This document shows, piece by piece, positions 8,140-13,754 of a stretch of DNA of 13,754 nucleotides (position 1 is the first letter of the stretch; every line of letters begins with the position of its first letter). The position numbers and the translations under genes were made by a program. The notes beneath the pieces were generated by a model. That model was not told where the DNA came from, ran no database searches, and saw only the letters and a program-made list of their open reading frames with translations. The stretch spans positions 1 through 13,754 of the forward strand of contig JAFAFV010000147.1 in assembly GCA_023423285.1 (NCBI GenBank), written 5' to 3'. This DNA comes from Bacteroidota bacterium. Lineage in GTDB: Bacteria > Bacteroidota > Bacteroidia > Chitinophagales > Chitinophagaceae.

Positions 8140-9108
8140 TTATTTTTCCCACACCAGTGCGCTGGCGCCTAATATGGCGGCATCAGCCTCTTTTAGCTCG
8201 CTGAACACAAGGCGTACCTTGTTTTGAAAAATCGGCAAAAGATTTTTTTCCATATGTTCTCTGGCAGGATTCAAAATAAAATCACCTGATTTAATTACAC
8301 CGCCAAATAAAATAATTGCTTCCGGTGATGAGAACATGATGAAATTGGCCAGCGCTTCGCCCAGTATCTGCCCGGTATAACGAAAGACTTCTATAGCTGT
8401 TGCATCTCCTTTCATTGCAGCATCATACACTGCTTTCGAATCAATTTCCTCCTCTGGAATTTCATTTAAAAGCGATTTTGGATTTTCGGCTCTTAGCTTT
8501 TTTGCCGTGATGGTAATGCCCGTGGCAGAGCAATAAGCTTCCAGCGAACCCATTGCATTGGTGCTCCAGTGTTTTCGGCCTCCGGGTCGCACTATAATAT
8601 GACCAAGTTCGCCGGCAAACCCGTCGTGTCCGTAAAGCATATGCCCGTTTGCCACAATGCCGCTGCCCACTCCTGTACCCAGGGTGATCATGATAAAGTC
8701 TTTCATACCGCGTGCGGCGCCATACATCATTTCGCCCATAGCGGCAGCATTTGCATCATTAGTGAGCTTACAGGTTACACCAAACTTTTCGCTGGTGAGC
8801 TGTGCAATAGGTATTACGCCTTCCCAGTGTAGGTTGGGCGCGTATTCAATTTTACCGGTATAATAGTTGCCGTTTGGTGCACCCATGCCAATGCCTTTCA
8901 ATACAGTGCCGGCGCCATGCTTTTCGAGCATGGGTGTAAGGTTTTCATGCAGTGCATCAATAAAAGAATGGATGGTAGGATATGCATCGGTTTTAATCTC
9001 TCCTTTTTCCAGAATATCGCCACGGTGGTTTACTATTCCAAACTTGGTGTTGGTGCCGCCAATATCAATGCCGATAGCTAATTCCTTACTTAAATCAACA
9101 AATGCCAT
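8140..9108 (-). CDS. ROK family sugar kinase, probable glucokinase
   Basis: Cytoplasmic ATP-dependent hexose kinase, predicted to phosphorylate glucose or a related sugar brought in by the neighbouring porter. Length is 322 residues from the ATG at 9108, normal for ROK enzymes; an upstream in-frame TTG at 9114 adds two residues and is less likely. The phosphate-binding motif is DIGGTNTK (D15-K22), the catalytic base is D118 in LTNDANAAAMGE, the second phosphate loop is LGTGVGSGIV (143-152), and sugar-contact residues E167 and H170 lie in GELGHI with E190 in SLEAY. The odd point is that the usual ROK zinc motif CxCGxxGCxE is absent. The segment at residues 177-190 has H180, S182 and S188 near the three cysteine positions and is one residue longer. 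No helix-turn-helix is present, so it is a kinase and not a ROK repressor. It starts 22 bases after the porter stop and is co-transcribed with it. Exact sugar specificity is uncertain. Confidence 0.88.
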   Translation of the reverse strand: MAFVDLSKELAIGIDIGGTNTKFGIVNHRGDILEKGEIKTDAYPTIHSFIDALHENLTPMLEKHGAGTVLKGIGMGAPNGNYYTGKIEYAPNLHWEGVIPIAQLTSEKFGVTCKLTNDANAAAMGEMMYGAARGMKDFIMITLGTGVGSGIVANGHMLYGHDGFAGELGHIIVRPGGRKHWSTNAMGSLEAYCSATGITITAKKLRAENPKSLLNEIPEEEIDSKAVYDAAMKGDATAIEVFRYTGQILGEALANFIMFSSPEAIILFGGVIKSGDFILNPAREHMEKNLLPIFQNKVRLVFSELKEADAAILGASALVWEK

Positions 9109-9130
9109 AATCAAATATTTATAGGATCAG

Positions 9131-10573
9131 TTAATGTCCGCTTCCTTTTGCAATTTTATCAAGATCAATACCCTGGGCTTTTAAAATGCCGCTTACCCTG
9201 ATTGCGTAAAACACAAGGTATGCAAAGCAGATGACGCCCACCATATAACTCATGTGAATGGTGGTGGCATCAGCTAAAACACCCTGCAACCAACTAATAA
9301 CACCGCCTCCCATGATCATCATGATCAGGAAGCTGGAACCCTGATTGGTATGTTTGCCAAGCCCGTTAATTGCAAGCGCGAAAATGGAAGGCCATAACGT
9401 GCTGCAAAACAGCCCCACGCTTGTAAATGCATATACTGATACCATACCAGTAGTGGCCATTCCTATAACAAGCGCTGCTATACCCATGATAGAATAGATC
9501 AGCAGCATTCTGGCAGGATTGCCTTTGCTGGCAATATCACAAACGATCATTACCAAAATAATAGCACCATAAATATAAAAAGGCCTGATATCGTGCTGTG
9601 CTATGGAGTTTACCGCCAGAAAAACGCCGAATGCCAAATAGGGCGCCAAAAACCTCAATATCTTTTTAGTGCCGGCTTTCACATCAAAAGCTTCAACAGC
9701 GCCACCCCAGCGGCCTATCATAAGGCTGGCCCAGTATAAAGAAATGTAAGGGGCCACATCTTTCGTGCTGAAACCAAGGTCTTTTTCCATGTAAGCTGGC
9801 AGGTTTGCCGCAGTAGCCACTTCCACACCCACATAAACGAAAATGGCGATCATGCCTAATACCAATTGCGGATATTTGAATGCCGATGTGCGATGGTGCC
9901 CCGGTTCAACGTCATCAGTTTCTTCCAGATTAGTAGCTGTAATTGCCGGCAGCGAAGAGAACTTGAGCATAATGGCAACCAGTACAAATACAACGCCCAA
10001 TACCAGGTATGGTATTTTTACACTTTCAATGCTGGCTTCTTCATTAGCTGCCGTTGCTGAGCCGAAAATGGCAAAAGAAACGATAAGAGGGCCGATAGTA
10101 GTACCAAAGTTATTAATACCGCCAGCCATGGTAAGCCTTTGAGAACCTGTTGAAGCTGGCCCCAGTTCTATAGCCAGCGGGTTTGCCACAATTTGCTGTA
10201 GCGAAAACCCAAGCCCAACTATAAACAGGCCGGATATCATTAAACCGAAAGAGCCTATATTGGCAGCAGGATAAAACAATAGCGTGCCTAATGCAGAAAT
10301 GATCAAACCAGTGATTAACCCATTTTTATAACCTATTTTATTAATCAGGTCCTGTTTCATTCCTTTTGAAATGAACATGTAAATGAGCGAACCAACTGTA
10401 TACGCAATATAAAATGCTAAGGAAACCAGTTGGCTTTGGGCCTGTGATAAATCGAACGCTTTTTTAAATACCGGAATCAGAATATCATTGCTGGCAGCAA
10501 CAAATCCCCAAAAAAAGAACACTGTAACAAGTGTTCCAAATTGACCCCAGTTAGTTGTTTTTTGATTGCTCAT
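9131..10573 (-). CDS. Sugar MFS porter, FucP/GluP (fucose or glucose/galactose:H+ symporter) type
   Basis: Inner-membrane sugar:proton symporter of 480 residues with about 12 membrane helices and a charged central loop (about 205-232, rich in Glu, Asp and His). Family signatures are FFFWGFVAASNDILIPVFKKAF in helix 1 with D30 (the FucP D46 position), ANPLAIELGP after helix 4, GGINNFGTTIGPLI in helix 5, and WPSIFALAINGLGKHTNQGSSF with GGG late in the protein. At the position where FucP has its essential E135 this protein has Q127 (LQQIVANP), as I recall for glucose/galactose-type members, so glucose or galactose is favoured over fucose. I chose the ATG at 10573; extending to a TTG at 10639 would add 22 polar residues not seen in the family. 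The ROK kinase follows 22 bases later, which gives an import-and-phosphorylate pair. The gene is divergent from glgA. Confidence 0.88.
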   Translation of the reverse strand: MSNQKTTNWGQFGTLVTVFFFWGFVAASNDILIPVFKKAFDLSQAQSQLVSLAFYIAYTVGSLIYMFISKGMKQDLINKIGYKNGLITGLIISALGTLLFYPAANIGSFGLMISGLFIVGLGFSLQQIVANPLAIELGPASTGSQRLTMAGGINNFGTTIGPLIVSFAIFGSATAANEEASIESVKIPYLVLGVVFVLVAIMLKFSSLPAITATNLEETDDVEPGHHRTSAFKYPQLVLGMIAIFVYVGVEVATAANLPAYMEKDLGFSTKDVAPYISLYWASLMIGRWGGAVEAFDVKAGTKKILRFLAPYLAFGVFLAVNSIAQHDIRPFYIYGAIILVMIVCDIASKGNPARMLLIYSIMGIAALVIGMATTGMVSVYAFTSVGLFCSTLWPSIFALAINGLGKHTNQGSSFLIMMIMGGGVISWLQGVLADATTIHMSYMVGVICFAYLVFYAIRVSGILKAQGIDLDKIAKGSGH

Positions 10574-10627
10574 ACGGCGGGTTTTAATTTTAGTGGGTAA
10601 ATGTAAAGAAGTTGTTGTTGAAAATAA

Positions 10628-10649
10628 AATTTTTGTCAATTCAAAAATT
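10628..10649. promoter_or_regulatory. Inverted repeat in the divergent porter/glgA control region
   Basis: AATTTTTG (10628-10635) and CAAAAATT (10642-10649) are perfect 8-bp arms around a six-base spacer. The repeat sits within the 156-bp region between the two divergent start codons, 55 bases from the porter ATG and 81 from the glgA ATG. It could bind a regulator acting on both directions, but it is AT-rich and may be chance. Confidence 0.35.
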
Positions 10650-10729
10650 CCGATATTGAAACTCTTTCATGGGCGGATAAATATTTTTAGCCGTTTATTT
10701 CTTTACCTTAGATGAACCAAATCAGATTT

Positions 10730-12148
10730 ATGGAAATACTTCATGTTTCAGCAGAATGCTTTCCTATGGCTAAGGCTGGGGGCCTGGGTGATGTGGTGGG
10801 GGCGCTGCCAAAATATCAAAATAAACTGGGGCATGTGACAAAGGTGGTAATGCCGATGTACCGCACAAAATTTTTATATGCAAATGAATGGGAACTAGTG
10901 CATGAAGGCGGCCAAACACTCGGAAGTCACTGGTTTAAATACAGCGTGATCCGCGAAAAAACCAACAAGTTGGGCTTTGATCTTTATCTAGTAGACATTA
11001 ATGGTTTGCTCGACAGGGAAAAGATATATGGCTACGATGATGACCGCGAAAGGTTTATATCTTTTCAGCTTGCCGTGTGCGACTGGGTAAGCCACTGGCA
11101 ACACATGCCGGATATTGTTCATTGCCATGACCATCAGGCTGGCCTCGTTCCTTTCTTTATGAAGCATTGCTATGCTTTCAGTTACCAACTTGCGAATGTG
11201 TGCACTGTATTTACTATTCATAATGGCGAATACCAGGGACAGTTTGGTTGGGATAAATATCACTACATTCCTGCTTATGATACTTGGAACTGGGGAGGCC
11301 TTGACTGGAATAATTCCATCAACCCAATGGCATCTGGCGTAAAATCTTCCTGGCGTGTTACAACGGTTAGTCCGGGGTATATGGATGAACTACGCCAATC
11401 TGCACGCGGGCTTGAAGCGTTATTTGAATATGAAAGAGGCAAATGCTCTGGTATATTAAATGGCATTGATACGGAAGTATGGAATCCCGAAACTGATGAA
11501 CACCTGGTTCAAAATTACAATGCAGCATCTGCAGCAGAAGGCAAAGAGGTTAATAAAAAATACCTTTGCGAGCAGTTTGGATTGGATGTGTCCAAACCGC
11601 TGATTTGTTTCATTGGCAGGCTGGTGGGTGAAAAGGCAGCAGACATGCTACCCGGAGGCATCAGCCAAAGTATTTACCAGGCAGGCGGCGCTGCCAATTT
11701 TTTAATACTTGGCTCCGGCGATCCTGATGTGGAAGCCGCGCTTACGGCGCTTGCAGAAAGATTTAAGGGTTATGTAAACTGTTATATCGGCTACAGCGAG
11801 CCTCTCAGCCATATTATGTATGCCGGTTGCGACTTTTTGCTAATGCCCAGCAGGGTTGAGCCTTGTGGACTGAACCAGATGTACGCGCTGCGCTACGGCA
11901 CTGTGCCTATCGTAAGAAATATTGGCGGCTTAAAAGATACTGTAAAAGATTTTGGCGCTGAAGGTGGTTTTGGTATTACAATGGAGCAGTCAACTGAGGG
12001 AGACATTGCTTATTCCATAGGAAGGGCAATTGAGCTATACAGCGACCGCGAGCGGTTTGCAGAGATCCGTAAACAGATCATGAATATTGACCATAGCTGG
12101 GATGTATCTGCAGAAGCCTATATTCAGCTTTATGAGTCATTGCTATAG
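10730..12148 (+). CDS. glgA: Glycogen synthase (ADP-glucose type, GT5)
   Basis: Transfers glucose from ADP-glucose to the non-reducing end of an alpha-1,4-glucan in the cytoplasm, the chain-elongation step of glycogen synthesis. Length is 472 residues from the ATG at 10730, giving MEILHVSAECFPMAKAGGLG with the KxGGL motif at K15-L19. An upstream ATG at 10712 would add six residues; a weak -7-like TACCTTAG at 10704-10711 argues for the later start. The GT-B fold is complete: an N-terminal Rossmann domain with HCHDHQAGLVP (131-141) and NGIDTEVWNP (244-253), and a C-terminal domain with GRLVGEK (R297 and K302, equivalent to E. coli R300 and K305), SRVEPCGLNQMYALRYGT (E377) and NIGGLKDTV (397-405). 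All catalytic positions I can check are present. glgC follows 54 bases later with no terminator between them. Confidence 0.95.
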   Translation: MEILHVSAECFPMAKAGGLGDVVGALPKYQNKLGHVTKVVMPMYRTKFLYANEWELVHEGGQTLGSHWFKYSVIREKTNKLGFDLYLVDINGLLDREKIYGYDDDRERFISFQLAVCDWVSHWQHMPDIVHCHDHQAGLVPFFMKHCYAFSYQLANVCTVFTIHNGEYQGQFGWDKYHYIPAYDTWNWGGLDWNNSINPMASGVKSSWRVTTVSPGYMDELRQSARGLEALFEYERGKCSGILNGIDTEVWNPETDEHLVQNYNAASAAEGKEVNKKYLCEQFGLDVSKPLICFIGRLVGEKAADMLPGGISQSIYQAGGAANFLILGSGDPDVEAALTALAERFKGYVNCYIGYSEPLSHIMYAGCDFLLMPSRVEPCGLNQMYALRYGTVPIVRNIGGLKDTVKDFGAEGGFGITMEQSTEGDIAYSIGRAIELYSDRERFAEIRKQIMNIDHSWDVSAEAYIQLYESLL

Positions 12149-12202
12149 CATAAAAAACGAACAATATTAAATCGTGTTTATAAACAAAAAAAATATAGCG
12201 AT

Positions 12203-13483
12203 ATGTCACTTTCAAAAGAAGTTGTAGCCGTAATATTAGGCGGTGGCGCGGGTACAAGATTAGCTCCTTTAACAAGCGCCAGGTCTAAACCAGCTGTACC
12301 CATTGCCGGTAAGTACAGGCTTGTTGATATACCCATTTCAAATTGTATGAACTCAGAGATCAACCGGATGTTTGTGTTAACGCAGTTCAATTCGGCTTCG
12401 CTCAACAGGCATATAAAAAATACTTACCAGTTTAGTGTTTTTAGTAAAGCATTTGTAGATATACTTGCAGCTGAGCAAACCCCAGACAGTACTACATGGT
12501 TTCAGGGAACTGCTGATGCCGTAAGGCAATGCCTGCGCCACCTTGAAGCTTTTCCCAGCGAATACATACTCATCCTTTCTGGTGACCAGTTGTACCAGAT
12601 GGATTTTAGCGACATGATCGAAAAACACAAAGCTCTTGATGCTGATATTTCAATAGCCACCATACCGGTTGGTGAAAGAGAAGCACCTGAATTTGGTATT
12701 TTGAAATCAGACGAGAGTAGCGTCATCACTTCTTTTATTGAAAAGCCTCAAAAAGACCTTTTGCCCGATTGGGTAAGTGATACCGGGGCCGCCATGCAGC
12801 AAAAAGGCCGTATTTACCTGGCATCAATGGGTATTTATATTTTCAACAGAAAATTGCTCGAAGACCTGTTAACCAAAACACATCCGGCAGCCAAAGATTT
12901 TGGTAAAGAAATTATTCCAGACTCCATTTCCAACTACAAAGTAGCCAGTTACCAATATGAAGGTTACTGGACGGATATCGGAAATATCTATTCCTTCTTT
13001 GAAGCCAATCTTGACCTTACAGCAGACATTCCCGAGTTCAATCTTTTTGATAATACAAGAGCTATTTACTCAAGGCCGCGCATGCTGCCTCCGGCTAAAA
13101 TAAGTGGTACTACTCTTGAAAAAACCCTTGTATCTGACGGTTGCATCATTAATGCTTCGCGAATAGAACACAGTGTTATCGGCATTCGTTCAAGAGTTGG
13201 CTATGGCTCTACGATTGTAAGTTGCTACATCATGGGCAGCGATTATTATGAAACGATTGAAGACATTAATGAAAACCAGGAAAAAGGTTGCCCACCCATT
13301 GGCATTGGTAAGCGTTGTTATTTGCGTAATTGCATCATTGATAAAAATTGCCGCATTGGCGATGACGTCCGTTTAAATGGCGGCCCCCACCTCGAAAATA
13401 AAGACACCGACTTATACACCATTAAGGATGGTATTATTGTTACCAAAAAAGGTGCAATCATTCCGGACGGGTATGTGGTTTAA
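12203..13483 (+). CDS. glgC: Glucose-1-phosphate adenylyltransferase (ADP-glucose pyrophosphorylase)
   Basis: Makes ADP-glucose from glucose-1-phosphate and ATP, the committed and usually allosterically controlled step of bacterial glycogen synthesis. It is 426 residues, normal length. The nucleotidyltransferase domain (about 5-275) has GGGAGTRLAPLT (13-24), SKPAVPIAGKYRL, WFQGTADAVRQ (99-109), SGDQLYQMDF with the metal-binding D128, FIEKP with K181 at the glucose-1-phosphate site, and WTDIGNIYSFFEANL (256-270). A left-handed beta-helix domain (about 290-426) ends in GAIIPDGYVV. The phrases FNSASLNRHI, AAEQTP and WFQGTADAVRQ resemble cyanobacterial and plant enzymes more than E. coli GlgC, which may bear on its effector (3-phosphoglycerate-type rather than fructose-1,6-bisphosphate; inference only). 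It lies downstream of glgA in one operon and is closed by the terminator at 13502. Confidence 0.96.
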   Translation: MSLSKEVVAVILGGGAGTRLAPLTSARSKPAVPIAGKYRLVDIPISNCMNSEINRMFVLTQFNSASLNRHIKNTYQFSVFSKAFVDILAAEQTPDSTTWFQGTADAVRQCLRHLEAFPSEYILILSGDQLYQMDFSDMIEKHKALDADISIATIPVGEREAPEFGILKSDESSVITSFIEKPQKDLLPDWVSDTGAAMQQKGRIYLASMGIYIFNRKLLEDLLTKTHPAAKDFGKEIIPDSISNYKVASYQYEGYWTDIGNIYSFFEANLDLTADIPEFNLFDNTRAIYSRPRMLPPAKISGTTLEKTLVSDGCIINASRIEHSVIGIRSRVGYGSTIVSCYIMGSDYYETIEDINENQEKGCPPIGIGKRCYLRNCIIDKNCRIGDDVRLNGGPHLENKDTDLYTIKDGIIVTKKGAIIPDGYVV

Positions 13484-13501
13484 TGCAAAAAGAGTTTTAT
13501 T

Positions 13502-13534
13502 AAAACCGGTTGAGCGACCGGTTTTTTATTTTTT
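13502..13534 (+). terminator. Strong intrinsic terminator after glgC
   Basis: AAAACCGGT (13502-13510) pairs perfectly with ACCGGTTTT (13517-13525) around the loop TGAGCG. A T-rich tail runs to 13534, interrupted by one A. It begins 18 bases after the glgC stop and ends the glgA-glgC transcript. Confidence 0.9.
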
Positions 13535-13535
13535 A

Positions 13536-13569
13536 TTGATTAATGTGTACCAAATACATGATATATTTG
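13536..13569 (+). promoter_or_regulatory. Bacteroidota-type promoter for the downstream porter
   Basis: TATATTTG (13562-13569) is an exact match to the Bacteroidota -7 consensus TAnnTTTG. TTG (13536-13538) lies 23 bases upstream as a -33 candidate. It sits directly after the glgC terminator and about 33 bases before the next ATG, which fits a separate transcript with a short leader. Confidence 0.6.
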
Positions 13570-13602
13570 TAATTCATAACAGACCTTAAAAAAACGATTG
13601 AT

Positions 13603-13754
13603 ATGCCAGATCATCCCACTGCAGTAAAACCCAGGTTAACGATTGCCCAGATCATCAACATGAGTATGGGTTTTTTGGGAATTCAAATGGCTTTCGGGCT
13701 GCAAAATGGTAATGCCAGCCGCATACTTGCCAACTTTGGTGCTGATGTACATCA
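13603..13754 (+). CDS. MFS sugar transporter, N-terminal part (SLC45-like), runs off window
   Basis: Only 50 codons from the ATG at 13603 are visible: a polar start of about 12 residues, then TIAQIINMSMGFLGIQMAFG and LQNGNASRILANFGAD. The pattern (I-x-N-M-S-x-GFLGIQ, then ALQN-like GLQN, then S-R-I) is how I recall Bacteroidota MFS porters of the SLC45/GPH-like sugar group beginning, often annotated as maltose or sugar transporters. A first membrane helix spans about residues 16-34. It has its own promoter and follows the glgC terminator, so it is near but not in the glycogen operon. Substrate is unknown, and the rest of the protein is needed to confirm the family. Confidence 0.65.
   Translation, partial: MPDHPTAVKPRLTIAQIINMSMGFLGIQMAFGLQNGNASRILANFGADVH

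Noticed and set aside
9109..9114. TTG start for the ROK kinase at 9114
   Set aside because: It adds only two residues; the ATG at 9108 gives the normal N-terminus before the DIGGTNTK motif.
10574..10639. N-terminal extension of the sugar porter to a TTG codon at 10639
   Set aside because: The extra 22 residues are polar and not part of the porter family, and they overlap the control region. The ATG at 10573 gives the normal family start.
10634..10639. TTGACA on the minus strand as a sigma70-type -35 box for the sugar porter
   Set aside because: No TATAAT-like sequence lies about 17 bases downstream (AACAAC there), and Bacteroidota promoters follow a different consensus.
10712..10729. Upstream ATG of glgA adding MNQIRF
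   Set aside because: Glycogen synthases of this type normally start at MEILHVSAE, and a -7-like element at 10704-10711 would place the transcript start inside the extension.
13377..13589. Plus-strand open frame overlapping the glgC end and terminator
   Set aside because: It reads through the strong glgC terminator hairpin and overlaps the catalytically verified glgC frame, so it is not a credible gene.

Overview
The window looks like chromosomal DNA from a Bacteroidota bacterium, most likely near Chitinophagaceae; the family is a guess from protein style, not a proven placement. The reasons are moderate-to-low GC, start codons without Shine-Dalgarno sequences, a consensus Bacteroidota -7 element (TAnnTTTG form) ahead of the last gene, a GbsR-type regulator heading an RND efflux operon, and a FucP/GluP-type sugar porter beside a ROK kinase. 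Coding density is high. No gap between genes exceeds about 170 bases, and I see no RNA gene, mobile element, CRISPR array or phage gene.

Bases 1-1042 (minus strand) hold the N-terminal 347 codons of a cardiolipin synthase cut off by the window edge. Bases 1178-7973 (minus strand) form a five-gene efflux operon. In transcription order it encodes a GbsR/MarR-type regulator, a lipoprotein membrane-fusion adaptor, an AcrB-type RND pump, a NodT-type outer-membrane lipoprotein channel and a small DoxX membrane protein. A 28-bp dyad (8009-8036) ahead of the regulator is a strong candidate autoregulatory operator, and hairpins after doxX close the unit.

Bases 8140-10573 (minus strand) hold a sugar-porter and ROK-kinase pair, ending in a clear intrinsic terminator at 8086-8113. 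Divergent from it, separated by 156 bp containing an 8-bp inverted repeat, is glgA-glgC (10730-13483, plus strand) with its own strong terminator. A second sugar-type MFS porter starts at 13603 behind a consensus promoter and leaves the window.

The right half can be read as one carbon-storage neighbourhood: sugar is imported and phosphorylated on one side, and on the other GlgC makes ADP-glucose and GlgA polymerises it to glycogen. Phosphoglucomutase and branching enzyme are not in view. The left half is an envelope and efflux module. I found no clearly new biological system. The points most worth a second look are the operator dyad, the ROK kinase lacking the usual zinc-cysteine motif, the heptad repeat in the efflux adaptor, DoxX at the end of the pump operon, and the shared control region between sugar uptake and glycogen synthesis.
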